A program made the position numbers and the translations under genes. The notes under the pieces are model-generated. The model did not search any database, was not told the DNA's origin, and was given only the letters and a program-made list of their open reading frames with translations. Positions 47,917 through 57,852 of a stretch of 64,000 nucleotides of DNA are shown here, one piece after another; within the stretch, counting starts at the first letter, position 1; every line of letters begins with the position of its first letter. Origin of the DNA: an uncultured Spirochaetota bacterium (GTDB lineage: Bacteria > Spirochaetota > Brachyspiria > Brachyspirales > Brachyspiraceae); the NCBI GenBank assembly GCA_944390575.1, contig CALXQJ010000012.1:1-64000 (forward strand), written 5' to 3'.

Positions 47917-49662
47917 TTAATAACTAACAGTATCACCCTTTTCATGTACTTCTAAGAAGCGTAATAATTCAGCCTTAACTTCCTCAGCAGTAGATAAAGC
48001 AAGCACTCTCTTAGCAAGCATCTTACACTCAGGCTTATAAAGAGATATAATCATCTTCTTAACCTCAGGTATAGAAATAGCAGACATAGAAAATACATCA
48101 AGTCCAAAACCAAATAGTAAAGGAACAGCCATTAAATCACCAGCCAACTCACCACACATAGAAATAATAATACCATTAGAATGTGCCCCATCAATAGCCA
48201 TCTTAATAGCAGCAAGTACCGAAGGATTATAAGGATCAGCAATATCTGCTATCTTTTCATTCATTCTATCAGCAGCTAATGTATACTGAGTTAAATCATT
48301 AGTACCTATAGAGAAGAAATCAGCCTCACGAGCAAAAGCCTCAGCTTTAAATACAGCAGCAGGAGTTTCTATCATCATACCAAGCTCAAGTGCCTCATTA
48401 AAAGCAATATTATCTCTCATAAGCTCCAGTTTACACTCATTAAAAATAGCCTTAGAACGTCTAAACTCATCTATAGACACTATCATAGGAAGCATAACCT
48501 TAATCTTACCAAAAGCAGAAGCTCTAAGTAATGCTCTAAACTGAGTTTTTAAAATAGCAGGCTTATCCAAACATATTCTTAAAGCTCTCCAACCTAAAGC
48601 AGGATTCTCCTCCTCAGGCATCTCAAGATAAGGAAGCTGTTTATCAGCACCTATATCCATAGTTCTAATAGTAACAGTGTGTCCAGCCATAGCCTCAGCT
48701 ACAGTTTTATATGCTTGAAACTGTTCCTCTTCTGTAGGGAAATTAGTATTCTCCATAAAAAGAAACTCAGTTCTATAAAGACCAATACCATCAGCACCAT
48801 TTTTTAATACACCCTGTAAATCTGCAGGTGAACCTATATTAGCATATACTCTAATTTTAGTTCCATCTTTACTAATAGCATCTCTATGAGCAAACTCTTT
48901 TAATAAAGCTTTTTTATTATCAAATTCTTCTTTAAGTTTCTCAGCCTCAGCAATAGACTTCTCAGAAGGATTGAATACTACATGCCCAGTAGTACCATCT
49001 AAAATAACAGTAGTATTATTAGTAAGAGTTTTCATAATGTCACCCATACCAACAACAGCAGGAAGCTCTAAAGAACGAGCCATAATAGAAGTATGAGAAG
49101 TTCTACCACCTATCTCTGTCATAAAACCTACTGTATTTTCTAAGTCAATATTTGCTGTATCTGAAGGAGTTAGATCTCTTGCTATAACTATAGAATTTGC
49201 AGGCAAGTCTGATAACTCAAGAATATCCTGACCTTGTATATTACGAAGCCATCTATCAGAAATATCCTCTAAGTCACCTGCTCTCTCTCTTAAATACTCA
49301 TCTTCAACTTCTAAAAGCATTTGTTTATAGCCTTCAATACCTTTAGATAAAGCATAATCACAATTTACATTTTCATCGTCTATAATACTATGAACTTCCT
49401 CAAGTAAATCATCATCCTCTAATAAAGTAATATGAGCATCAAATATCTGAGCCTTTTCTTCGGATACCTTTTTCGCAGTATTTGCTCTAATTTTTAATAA
49501 TTGCTCTTTTGTTTTATTACGAGCTTCCATAAGCTTATTTTTCTCAGCTGTAATATCAGAACAATTAACTTTCTTTATTTCAATATGAGACTTTTGAAAT
49601 AAATAAATATTTCCTATAGCAATACCCGGAGATACACCTATTCCAGTAAACTTTTTTTCCAT
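47917..49662 (-). CDS. ptsI: PTS enzyme I (phosphoenolpyruvate-protein phosphotransferase)
   Basis: 581 residues, normal length. Transfers phosphate from PEP to HPr. The phosphorylated histidine lies in GGRTSHTSIMARSLELPAVVG. PEP-binding marks: GIGLYRTEFLFM, TIRTMDIGADKQLPYL and FSIGTNDLTQYTLAADR. It is directly downstream of ptsH (8 bases). No sugar-specific enzyme II is in the window. Confidence 0.98.
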   Translation of the reverse strand: MEKKFTGIGVSPGIAIGNIYLFQKSHIEIKKVNCSDITAEKNKLMEARNKTKEQLLKIRANTAKKVSEEKAQIFDAHITLLEDDDLLEEVHSIIDDENVNCDYALSKGIEGYKQMLLEVEDEYLRERAGDLEDISDRWLRNIQGQDILELSDLPANSIVIARDLTPSDTANIDLENTVGFMTEIGGRTSHTSIMARSLELPAVVGMGDIMKTLTNNTTVILDGTTGHVVFNPSEKSIAEAEKLKEEFDNKKALLKEFAHRDAISKDGTKIRVYANIGSPADLQGVLKNGADGIGLYRTEFLFMENTNFPTEEEQFQAYKTVAEAMAGHTVTIRTMDIGADKQLPYLEMPEEENPALGWRALRICLDKPAILKTQFRALLRASAFGKIKVMLPMIVSIDEFRRSKAIFNECKLELMRDNIAFNEALELGMMIETPAAVFKAEAFAREADFFSIGTNDLTQYTLAADRMNEKIADIADPYNPSVLAAIKMAIDGAHSNGIIISMCGELAGDLMAVPLLFGFGLDVFSMSAISIPEVKKMIISLYKPECKMLAKRVLALSTAEEVKAELLRFLEVHEKGDTVSY

Positions 49663-49670
49663 AAAATTAA

Positions 49671-49937
49671 TTAGTCCTTTAAATTAGCAAAAAAATCCTG
49701 TATCTTAGCCAAATTACCCGCTTCATCACCACCATCAACATAAATAGTAAGTTCAGAACCCTTTTTTACACCTAAAGATAATACCTTAAGTAAAGAAGAA
49801 GCATTAACTTTCTTACCAGAATCATTCTCTATCTCTACTTTACAACCCTCTAAAGTTTTGATAAAAGAAACAAACTCATTACCAGGACGAGCATGTAATC
49901 CTGTCTCATTTTGTATAGTTACTTTTCCTGTAGTCAT
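49671..49937 (-). CDS. ptsH: Phosphocarrier protein HPr
   Basis: 88 residues. His15 in ETGLHARPG is the phosphorylated residue. The regulatory serine region reads VNASSLLKVLSLGVKKG, where Ser48 takes the place of Ser46 of Bacillus HPr; an HPr kinase is not in the window. It is co-transcribed with ptsI from the promoter just upstream. Confidence 0.97.
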   Translation of the reverse strand: MTTGKVTIQNETGLHARPGNEFVSFIKTLEGCKVEIENDSGKKVNASSLLKVLSLGVKKGSELTIYVDGGDEAGNLAKIQDFFANLKD

Positions 49938-49972
49938 AATCTTAACTCCTTAATCCTTAAATTAATTTTGTA

Positions 49973-50000
49973 AGTATATAATATTTATATCATTTGTCAA
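49973..50000 (-). promoter_or_regulatory. ptsHI promoter
   Basis: TTGACA (50000-49995), 16-bp spacer, TATACT (49978-49973), 36 bases before the ptsH start. An AAGGAG ribosome binding site follows. Confidence 0.65.
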
Positions 50001-50040
50001 ACAATATAAATCTAACAAATTTTCGGAAATTTAGTAGTTA

Positions 50041-50802
50041 TTATTTATTATCTGATACAGTAAAGTATATACCTTGTAAAACTAAATAAGGATATACCTT
50101 ACATTGTAGTAAATTAAGATTAGAAATACCTCCTGTTAAAAATATCTTAACGGGAATATTATATTTTTCTTTTATATATTCTTTTGTAGAATTTACTGTA
50201 TACATTATACTACCTATAGTATTATAAATAGAACCTGTAATAAGTGCATCTTTTACATTATTCATAATAGGAGAAGGAATACTATCTATATGCTCTATTT
50301 CATAGTAAGGAAGCGAAGTCTTTTCTGAAAGTGCAAGAGAACTTGTTTTAGTACCAGACATAATAAGTCCACCCAAAAATACAAAGTCTGAAAGCATAAC
50401 ACTGATAGTAGTAGCTGTTCCCATATCTACAACTAAAGAAGCATACTTATCTTGTGTATTACCCTCTATACATATAGAAGCGTATGTTGATAATATTCTA
50501 TCAATACCTACAGCGTTTTCTGGCTCATATAAATTATCTTTTAAGTTTATATCTCTATGAGTAATCATATAAGCCTCTATATTAAATACTTCTCTAACAC
50601 AATCACAGAAAATAGTGTTAAAATCATACTTAACACTACAAAAAAATATTTTCTCTATACATTGATTTTCTTTAATCTTAGTAAGAATAGAAATAATCTC
50701 ATCTTTAATATGATATGATGTAAAATAACAATAAGGATTATAACTATCAAAAAAGCATCCAAGTTTAATTCTACTATTTCCAATATCTGCTATCAAATAC
50801 AT
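50041..50802 (-). CDS. coaX: Type III pantothenate kinase
   Basis: 253 residues. First step of coenzyme A synthesis, the CoaX form. Marks: the N-terminal phosphate loop IADIGNSRIKLG, AVGIDRI, the VVDMGTATTISVM segment and GGLIMSG. It is in an apparent unit with the nucleotidyltransferase upstream (60 bases). Confidence 0.94.
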   Translation of the reverse strand: MYLIADIGNSRIKLGCFFDSYNPYCYFTSYHIKDEIISILTKIKENQCIEKIFFCSVKYDFNTIFCDCVREVFNIEAYMITHRDINLKDNLYEPENAVGIDRILSTYASICIEGNTQDKYASLVVDMGTATTISVMLSDFVFLGGLIMSGTKTSSLALSEKTSLPYYEIEHIDSIPSPIMNNVKDALITGSIYNTIGSIMYTVNSTKEYIKEKYNIPVKIFLTGGISNLNLLQCKVYPYLVLQGIYFTVSDNK

Positions 50803-50862
50803 AAATAATCTCTACCTTAATAATCTATACCTTACTTGTATTACAAGCTAAAAAAACAAATT

Positions 50863-52260
50863 CTATACTCTCTGCTCTATATTATTACTTTCTATAAATA
50901 TTTTAGCACGCTCCAACAGTAACTCTCTATCATTTAAATTAGGATCATCCAAAATCAAATCAAGCAAATAATTTAGTATTTTACCTATAATAGGACCTTG
51001 TCTAAAATTAAATGTTTCTATTAAATCATTACCATTAATTTTTAAATCTTTAACTGTAATAGCATTCTGTGCCTCTATAATCTTTTCTATACGAGCCAAA
51101 AGCTTAGGTATAGCCTTACTTTCCCTATCTTTTCTATTTCCACTAGCTATTCTATCAGCCTCTCTTAACTTTAATAAAGGGCGAATATTTTCAATTCCAA
51201 CAGCATTCATAAAACGACGTACAGCCCCGTCAGTCCACTCATCTTGATAGTAAAACATATGTTGACGAACTAATAAACTAACAAAATTTATCTCATTATT
51301 AGAATACTTAAAACGCTTCATAACCCTCTTACAAACATTAGCCCCAACAACCTCATGATTATAATAAACAGGATCCTCTTGCTTATCTATTTTTTTCTGT
51401 ACTATAGGTTTTGCAATATCATGAAACAATGCTGCAAGTCGTATAAGAAGTGTCATCTCTTCCGAGTCTACTCTCTCTACAGCCTGTACTGTATGAAGTA
51501 TATGATAATAAACATCATATTTATGATATTTATTTTGCATTACTCCATAACCCTTCATAAGCTCAGGTAAAATAAAATCTAATATCCCAGATTCTCTTAA
51601 AAGTTCAAGCCCTCTAAATGGATTATCTGAAATTAATATACCATTAAACTCATCTCGTATACGCTCTGAAGATATACTATAAAGCATATTTATAGATGCA
51701 CAAACTGCCTCAAAAGTTTCTTTTTCTATTTCAAAATCAAAACGTGTAGCAAAGCGTATAGCTCTCATTACTCTAAGTCCATCTTCTGTAAAACGCTCAT
51801 AAGCATTGCCTACAGCTCTGATAGTTTTGTTTTTTATGTCAGCAACACCATTAAACATATCTATAAGTTCATCTTCAAGAACATCATAAGCAAGTGCATT
51901 TATAGTTAAATCTCTACGTGGTAAATCTTCCTCTATAGTCTTTGCATATTTTACATAGTCTGGATGACGTCCATCTGTATATTTACCATCATTTCTAAAA
52001 GTAGTAACCTCAACTTGCATATTATCTAATATTACTAAAATAGTACCATGCTTAATACCTGTAGGAACTGTATGCTTAAATATTCTTTGAACATCCTCTG
52101 GAGTGGCATCTGTAGTAATATCATACTCTTTAGGCTCTTTACCCATTATACTATCTCGAACAGATCCACCAACTAAATAGGATTTGAAACCTTCTTTTTT
52201 TAAAATTTCTGATATTTTAATAATAGGTTTTGGTATATACTTAAATACTTTTTCCTGCAT
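50863..52260 (-). CDS. CCA tRNA nucleotidyltransferase / poly(A) polymerase family protein with HD domain
   Basis: 465 residues. Class II nucleotidyltransferase head: YLVGGSVRDSIMGKEPKEYDITT (GGxVRD and the metal-binding motif as EYD), then RRDLTINALAYD and RFTEDGLRVMRAIRFATRF. An HD domain follows (LAALFHDIAKP, with the earlier H of HILHTVQAVE). This layout fits bacterial CCA-adding enzymes of the HD type, which repair tRNA 3' ends; a poly(A) polymerase role cannot be excluded. It lies upstream of coaX. Confidence 0.93.
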   Translation of the reverse strand: MQEKVFKYIPKPIIKISEILKKEGFKSYLVGGSVRDSIMGKEPKEYDITTDATPEDVQRIFKHTVPTGIKHGTILVILDNMQVEVTTFRNDGKYTDGRHPDYVKYAKTIEEDLPRRDLTINALAYDVLEDELIDMFNGVADIKNKTIRAVGNAYERFTEDGLRVMRAIRFATRFDFEIEKETFEAVCASINMLYSISSERIRDEFNGILISDNPFRGLELLRESGILDFILPELMKGYGVMQNKYHKYDVYYHILHTVQAVERVDSEEMTLLIRLAALFHDIAKPIVQKKIDKQEDPVYYNHEVVGANVCKRVMKRFKYSNNEINFVSLLVRQHMFYYQDEWTDGAVRRFMNAVGIENIRPLLKLREADRIASGNRKDRESKAIPKLLARIEKIIEAQNAITVKDLKINGNDLIETFNFRQGPIIGKILNYLLDLILDDPNLNDRELLLERAKIFIESNNIEQRV

Positions 52261-52364
52261 TAGAACTCTTTTTAATAAATAATGTCTAATATAGTATATA
52301 TGATTTTATATTAATTTACAAATATATAAAAATTAAATTATGACAACTCTAAAAAATAAATAAC

Positions 52365-52406
52365 TTATTGTATGCAAGCAGTTATATAAACACTTACACA
52401 CAATAA
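52365..52406 (-). terminator. Strand-specific RNA hairpin downstream of the polytopic membrane protein gene
   Basis: On the minus strand, 52406-52391 pairs with 52380-52365 through 16 consecutive pairs, four of them G-U. The plus strand would instead have four A-C mismatches. So the structure is meant for a minus-strand RNA. It is followed by GTTATTTATTTTTTAG, giving a likely terminator 110 bases after the stop at 52516. The rest of 52261-52515 holds no gene. Confidence 0.6.
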
Positions 52407-52515
52407 TGAATAAAAAGATGTTTTTTAATTACAATATATGACGTATTTATAAATATTAGTATACAAAAAAAATATACTATAAGTCAAATAAAAATATTAT
52501 TTTATACATAAAAAA

Positions 52516-53793
52516 CTAGTGAAGTCTAAATAAAAAAATAGAAAATATATTAAAAAAAGAGTATATAGATATAAGCAATAATACTCTATTCATATTCTTC
52601 ATATTCAAATACTCTAAAAAATAAATAAATGGAATAAAAGCTAAAGTAAATGAAGAATAAAAATAATGTGGGCGACCAGATCCTATATTTGCAAGCATAA
52701 AAAATACTATAGAAGTAATAATATATAATAAATAGAAAAATAGTAAGTCATAAAAAACTGATGTCTTTTTATCATCATTTGTAATAATTTTTTTTCTAAA
52801 AAATTGTTTATAAACATATATTAAAATAAATAATGAAAGTAAAATAGAAGCTATATAAAACAGAAATGAATAAATATTAAAATAATTTTCATTAAAATAT
52901 AATCTAAGTATATCTTTAATACCATTAACATATTTTCCACCTCTTTCATTTGTTGGAAAAAGCATAATAGAATATATTTGAGGAGGCTGAATAATGTTAA
53001 TAACATCTATTTCACCTTTTCTTGATAATATTTTTTTTAATCCTACAAAATTATTATTTATTTGATAAATTAAATATGGTACATAAAGTAAAAAAGATAT
53101 AAAAACACCTATAGCTAATTGCACTAAACTTTTTTTTGTGTATTTATTATATTTAATAATCAAAAATATTATAAGAGTTGGTATCAAAGAAAAAAAGTTA
53201 GAAAAATGACACTGTGCCATCAAAGCTAGTACAGGAAACAAAAAAATAGCATATATACTACCTTTCTGATTATATAAATACTCATAAAGTAAAGGAATAA
53301 ATAAAAATGATAAAAGAAGAGGATTATTTGGATTATAAATACTCATTGAAACATTTATATAATAAAAATTCATAAAAATTAAAGCACTTATAATACTTGC
53401 TGTAGAAAAAGAAAATCTCTTAAAAGTCCAATAAATAAAAGAAAATCCTGCAATGATACTAACAACTAAATTAACAAATATAGCACCTCTATAAGAAGCC
53501 CCACCAAGAAAATATTTAATTAAATATGATGTATAAAAATATCCACCGGGTATCCTTGCATTACTATCATCATAATAATAATCAGGACTATTTAAAAATA
53601 CACCTTCTATAGGAAATTCTTTATTTATAACATAATTAGTAAGATGATAAAACTGATATTCCCCATCAAGCCCTATAGGATAATCTTTTACATCTTTATT
53701 AAAAAGATAAAATCGAAGAAAAACACCTAAAACAATAGAAAATATAACTAAAACAATAAATAAATATTTTTGATTATTGTAAGTAGTATTCAT
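52516..53793 (-). CDS. Polytopic membrane protein, GT-C glycosyltransferase-like
   Basis: 425 residues with about ten hydrophobic helices. After the first helix comes an outside-facing loop with acidic residues (YPIGLDGEYQFYHL), followed by PGGYFYTSYLI. This arrangement recalls GT-C glycosyltransferases of the PMT/ArnT type, which use lipid-linked sugars. No diagnostic motif beyond that is seen, so the enzyme class is an inference. It has no obvious functional link to its neighbours. Confidence 0.8.
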   Translation of the reverse strand: MNTTYNNQKYLFIVLVIFSIVLGVFLRFYLFNKDVKDYPIGLDGEYQFYHLTNYVINKEFPIEGVFLNSPDYYYDDSNARIPGGYFYTSYLIKYFLGGASYRGAIFVNLVVSIIAGFSFIYWTFKRFSFSTASIISALIFMNFYYINVSMSIYNPNNPLLLSFLFIPLLYEYLYNQKGSIYAIFLFPVLALMAQCHFSNFFSLIPTLIIFLIIKYNKYTKKSLVQLAIGVFISFLLYVPYLIYQINNNFVGLKKILSRKGEIDVINIIQPPQIYSIMLFPTNERGGKYVNGIKDILRLYFNENYFNIYSFLFYIASILLSLFILIYVYKQFFRKKIITNDDKKTSVFYDLLFFYLLYIITSIVFFMLANIGSGRPHYFYSSFTLAFIPFIYFLEYLNMKNMNRVLLLISIYSFFNIFSIFLFRLH

Positions 53794-53804
53794 AATAAAA
53801 AACT

Positions 53805-54455
53805 CTAATTACCTCTCTGACCATACCCCTTAAAACGTTCAAGCATATTATTCATCTCTTCATCGCTAAGAAGTATAGGAGTCCCTATAGATTTAGCTTT
53901 CACATAAACTTCAGCACAAAACTCAATCTCTAAAGCAGTAGAAAAAGCACTAGATATATTACGCCCAGCAGTTAAAAGACCATGATTAGCCAAAAATACA
54001 GCCTTACGATTTAACATAGACTCAAAAGCATTATGGGCAAGTTCTTTAGTTCCAAAACTCGCATACTCAGCACATCTAATATCACTACCGCCCCCAACAG
54101 CAACAAGATAATTAGAAGCAGGTAAACTCTCTCTAATAGTAGATAAAACAGTAGAATAAACACTATGACAATGTACTACAGCATCTATATCATCTCTTTT
54201 TTCATAAAATATTCTATGAAGTTCAAGCTCACTAGAAGGCTTTCTATCCCCCTCTACAATATTTCCATTAATATCAAGTATAACAATATCAGAAACTTCA
54301 AGCTCATAATAATCTATACCACTTGGACTAATAGCAAATAAACCCTTATCTCTATTTAATATAGAAATATTTCCTCCAGTGCCTCGTGTAAGATTACACT
54401 CTATTAATTTTCTGCAATACTTAATAATATCTTCTCGCTCTTTTTCTAACAACAT
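53805..54455 (-). CDS. Class II aldolase (fuculose/ribulose-phosphate aldolase-like)
   Basis: 216 residues. Zinc aldolase/epimerase family acting on sugar phosphates. Marks: GTGGNISIL, the PSSELELHRIFYEKR segment with the catalytic Glu, the zinc histidines in VVHCHSVYS, and NHGLLTAG with the third histidine. Length and pattern are closest to L-fuculose-phosphate aldolase, but the substrate cannot be fixed. It lies 11 bases upstream of the membrane protein gene. Confidence 0.92.
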   Translation of the reverse strand: MLLEKEREDIIKYCRKLIECNLTRGTGGNISILNRDKGLFAISPSGIDYYELEVSDIVILDINGNIVEGDRKPSSELELHRIFYEKRDDIDAVVHCHSVYSTVLSTIRESLPASNYLVAVGGGSDIRCAEYASFGTKELAHNAFESMLNRKAVFLANHGLLTAGRNISSAFSTALEIEFCAEVYVKAKSIGTPILLSDEEMNNMLERFKGYGQRGN

Positions 54456-54568
54456 ATAAAAAATCCTAATGAAATTGTAAAAATTATAACATAAAATAAT
54501 AAAATTATTAATACATTAAAAATGATTATAAAACTTAATTTTTATTCGATAATATATAAGTTATAATT

Positions 54569-55600
54569 ATGAAAAGAATATTATTTTTAATAGTCATAAT
54601 AAATTTGAATCTCTTCTCAAATACAAATCTAATAATAGAAAAAATAGAAAATAATGACATAGAAGCTATAAGACAAATTCTAAGAGATGGAGAAAATATT
54701 AATACTTATAATAGTGAAAATGTTATGAGTCCTTTAATGTATGCTTCAAAAGTTGGCAATATTGATATAGTTAGAGAATTATTAAACTTTGGTGCTAAAG
54801 ACTATGAATATGCATTTTATATTGCTTGTGAGTATGGACATTGGAATATAGCAAAAGAGCTTATGCAAGTTGGAGAAGTTAATCTTAATATTGCTTTAAG
54901 CTATGCTTCTTTTGGTGGACAAATTGAAATTGTAAATAATTTAATAGAGTATGGTGCTACTGATATTAATTCTGCTTTAGTATCTGCTTCTGAGGGTAAT
55001 CACTTAGATATTATTAATTTACTTTTAGAAAAAGGTGCAAATATTAATACATATAGATATATACAAGCATATAGAAACAATAAAGGAGCAGAAAGAAAAT
55101 ATCCAATAACAGCTACAACAGATATTAATATAATAAAAGAACTTATAGAAAAAGGTGCTACAAATATTAATGAGGCACTTTTATATAATGCAAAGAATAA
55201 TACAAATAATAATGATATAATATTTGAGCTTATAGATCTTGGTGCTGATGTAAACTATGCAAACCCTCTAAATGGAACAACTACATTAATGTATATGATA
55301 GAAAAAGAAAATGTAAAAGATGAAGATATAAAAAAGTTAATAGAAATAGGAGCTAATGTAAACTCTAAAGATAGAAGTGGAAATACTGTTTTAATAAGAG
55401 CATTAATGTATAATTATACAAAGCCTATAGATGAAAATTATTCTACATACAAAACAATGTATACACCTTTAAGTATTATAAAGCTATTAGTAGAAAATGG
55501 TGCAAGTCCTAATGAAAGAAACTCTTTTGGAAATACAGCAAAATCTATAGCAAGCAAGTATAAAAGAAAAGATATAATAGAATATTTTGATACTAAATAA
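54569..55600 (+). CDS. Secreted ankyrin-repeat protein
   Basis: 343 residues. The N-terminal 18 form a signal peptide without lipobox. The rest is a solenoid of about nine ankyrin repeats; typical units are MSPLMYASKVGNIDIVRELLNFGAK, SASEGNHLDIINLLLEKGAN and SGNTVLIRALM. Several repeats lack the usual TPLH start, so the solenoid is irregular. It probably binds proteins in the periplasm or outside. It ends 3 bases from the convergent ABC transporter gene, with no terminator between. Confidence 0.9.
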   Translation: MKRILFLIVIINLNLFSNTNLIIEKIENNDIEAIRQILRDGENINTYNSENVMSPLMYASKVGNIDIVRELLNFGAKDYEYAFYIACEYGHWNIAKELMQVGEVNLNIALSYASFGGQIEIVNNLIEYGATDINSALVSASEGNHLDIINLLLEKGANINTYRYIQAYRNNKGAERKYPITATTDINIIKELIEKGATNINEALLYNAKNNTNNNDIIFELIDLGADVNYANPLNGTTTLMYMIEKENVKDEDIKKLIEIGANVNSKDRSGNTVLIRALMYNYTKPIDENYSTYKTMYTPLSIIKLLVENGASPNERNSFGNTAKSIASKYKRKDIIEYFDTK

Positions 55601-55603
55601 TTT

Positions 55604-56332
55604 TTATTTATTAAGCACTTTATATAAAAACTCTTTAGTTCTATCATGTTTAGGATTATCAAAAAACTCCTTAGGACTTTCATCCTCAAGTATATTACCA
55701 TAATCCATAAATAATATTCTACTTGAAATATTTCTTGCAAAACCCATCTCGTGAGTCACTATAAGCATAGTCATACCATCACGAGCAAGATTAGTCATAA
55801 CATCCAAAACTTCTTTAATCATCTCAGGATCTAATGCAGAAGTAGGCTCATCAAAAAGCATAACCTCAGGCTCCATAGCCAAAGCACGTGCTATAGCTAT
55901 ACGCTGTTTTTGACCACCAGAAAGCTTACTTGGATAAACATCTTTTTTTTCTAAAAGTCCAACTTTATTAAGTAAATCATGAGCCTTATGAGAAGCATCC
56001 TCAAAACTAAGACCTCGAACTTTCATAGGAGCTAAGATAATATTTTCTAATACAGTCTTATGAGGAAATAAGTTAAAATGTTGAAAAACCATTCCAACTT
56101 TCTCTCGTACTTTATTAATATTAACATTCTTATCTAATATATTTTCATTATCAATAAATATATTACCCAAAGAAGGTTCTTCCATTCTATTAATACATCT
56201 TAAAAAAGTAGACTTTCCAGAACCAGAAGGTCCTATAATAGAAATTATCTCACCCTTATGAACATTTAAATTAATGCCTTTAAGAACCTCTAATTGATTA
56301 AATTTCTTATGTAAATTTTCTATTCTAATCAC
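55604..56332 (-). CDS. Polar amino acid ABC transporter, ATP-binding protein
   Basis: 242 residues. Walker [15 protein letters not shown]-loop [14 protein letters not shown], signature [15 protein letters not shown], Walker [16 protein letters not shown], and the switch histidine in VTHEMGF. The GlnQ/ArtP-type profile points to import of a polar amino acid. It overlaps the permease gene by 8 bases. Confidence 0.96.
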   Translation of the reverse strand: MIRIENLHKKFNQLEVLKGINLNVHKGEIISIIGPSGSGKSTFLRCINRMEEPSLGNIFIDNENILDKNVNINKVREKVGMVFQHFNLFPHKTVLENIILAPMKVRGLSFEDASHKAHDLLNKVGLLEKKDVYPSKLSGGQKQRIAIARALAMEPEVMLFDEPTSALDPEMIKEVLDVMTNLARDGMTMLIVTHEMGFARNISSRILFMDYGNILEDESPKEFFDNPKHDRTKEFLYKVLNK

Positions 56333-57038
56333 TTTCTTTAAGCCCCTTTTCTACTCTAATCATAATAAAAGCAAAAGCAGAAGTTAATATTAAATAAATC
56401 AAACCAACAGCAATAAGTGGTTCAACACCCCTATAAGTTTGACTTGTAATAATATTAGCAGAACGAAGTAAATCTATTCCACCAATAAAACCTACTATAG
56501 AAGTCTCTTTAAGCAAAGTAATAAACTCACTAACTAAAGCAGGCAAAATCTTTCTAATAGCTTGAGGTATAATTATTTCTTTCATAGTTAAGGCATAATT
56601 AAGCCCTAAAGCACGAGAAGCTTCCATTTGCCCTTTATCAAGTCCATCTATACCAGCACGTATAATCTCAGCTACATAAGCAGATGAATTAATACCGAAA
56701 GCAATAGCAGCTATTATAAGTATAGGAGTATCTCTTAAAGCCCCAACAAAAATAGCATTAGACCATATAAGAAGCTGTACAACGGCAGGAGTACCTCTAA
56801 TTATATTCACATATATAAAAGCCACCTTTGATAGAGGATTAAAAGTTTCAAATCCCTTTTTATGCTTTAGAGGATAAAAATGTGAAAGCTGTAAAAGAGA
56901 AATAAATATTCCAAGTATTATACCTATAATAGTTGCTAAAGCAGTAGTACCTACAGAAAATAAAAGTCCTCTTATAATATACATATATCTATTACCAGAT
57001 ATAAAAACCTCTTTAAGTATATCTATATATTCCATCAT
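56325..57038 (-). CDS. Polar amino acid ABC transporter, permease
   Basis: 237 residues with about five membrane helices. The EAA loop reads [28 protein letters not shown], and PAVVQLLIW lies earlier, both typical of the HisM/GlnP family. Tandem ATGs begin the gene. It pairs as a homodimer or with a partner not seen here. Confidence 0.95.
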   Translation of the reverse strand: MMEYIDILKEVFISGNRYMYIIRGLLFSVGTTALATIIGIILGIFISLLQLSHFYPLKHKKGFETFNPLSKVAFIYVNIIRGTPAVVQLLIWSNAIFVGALRDTPILIIAAIAFGINSSAYVAEIIRAGIDGLDKGQMEASRALGLNYALTMKEIIIPQAIRKILPALVSEFITLLKETSIVGFIGGIDLLRSANIITSQTYRGVEPLIAVGLIYLILTSAFAFIMIRVEKGLKESD

Positions 57039-57094
57039 CTTTTATTTTCCTTTTATTTTTTATTATTATTTTTACTAATTTAAATATAAAAACT

Positions 57095-57826
57095 TTAATT
57101 AAAATACTTATTTACAAGCATCTCATAAGTGCCATTTTCCTTTAAAGTATTAATAGCATTATTAACTTCTTCAATTAAAGCATTATCACCCTTTCTAAAA
57201 GCAATATAAAGATCTTGTGTCTCCATATCCACTTCTACAACTTTAATATCAGGATTAGTCTTAGCATAACCAGTAGCTGTAAGATAGCTCATAACTGTAG
57301 CATCAGATTTACCATTCTTAACTGCAAGTATACAAGCATAACTACTATTAAGTCTATCTATCTTTTTAATACCCTCAATATCAGAAACTATACTATCTGC
57401 AATATACCCCAAAGCAACAGCAACATTCTTTCCAACTAAAGAATTAAAATTCGTAATACTATCATCATCAGCACTAACAACTATAGCCTGTTTTCCACCA
57501 TAATAAGGTTCAGAAAAATCAACAAGTTTTCTACGCTGAGGTGTAGCAACCATACCAGCAATAACAAGATCAACTTTTTTACTCTCTAAAGCAGGTAAAA
57601 GTCCATCAAAAGTCATATCTTTTATTTCTATTTTTTTATTAATAAGCTTTGCAACTTCATTAATATAATCTATATCAAATCCAATAATATTTCCATTCTC
57701 ATCTAAATACTCATAAGGAGGATACTCAGCACTAGTACCTACATATAATACAGAATCATCCTTAGTTTTATTAGAACAAGATATAATAAATAATAGAGAT
57801 AATAATAATATTTTTATCTTCATCAT
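57095..57826 (-). CDS. Polar amino acid ABC transporter, substrate-binding lipoprotein
   Basis: 243 residues. Lipobox ISC (Cys17) after a hydrophobic signal. The SBP_bac_3 fold: YVGTSAEYPPYEYLDENGNIIGFDIDY, FDGLLPALESKKVDLVIAGM and VDFSEPYY. It delivers the amino acid to the permease encoded 56 bases downstream. A paralogue, frameshifted, lies directly upstream. Confidence 0.95.
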   Translation of the reverse strand: MMKIKILLLSLLFIISCSNKTKDDSVLYVGTSAEYPPYEYLDENGNIIGFDIDYINEVAKLINKKIEIKDMTFDGLLPALESKKVDLVIAGMVATPQRRKLVDFSEPYYGGKQAIVVSADDDSITNFNSLVGKNVAVALGYIADSIVSDIEGIKKIDRLNSSYACILAVKNGKSDATVMSYLTATGYAKTNPDIKVVEVDMETQDLYIAFRKGDNALIEEVNNAINTLKENGTYEMLVNKYFN

Positions 57827-57852
57827 AATATTTTTTCCTTATATAAACTTTA

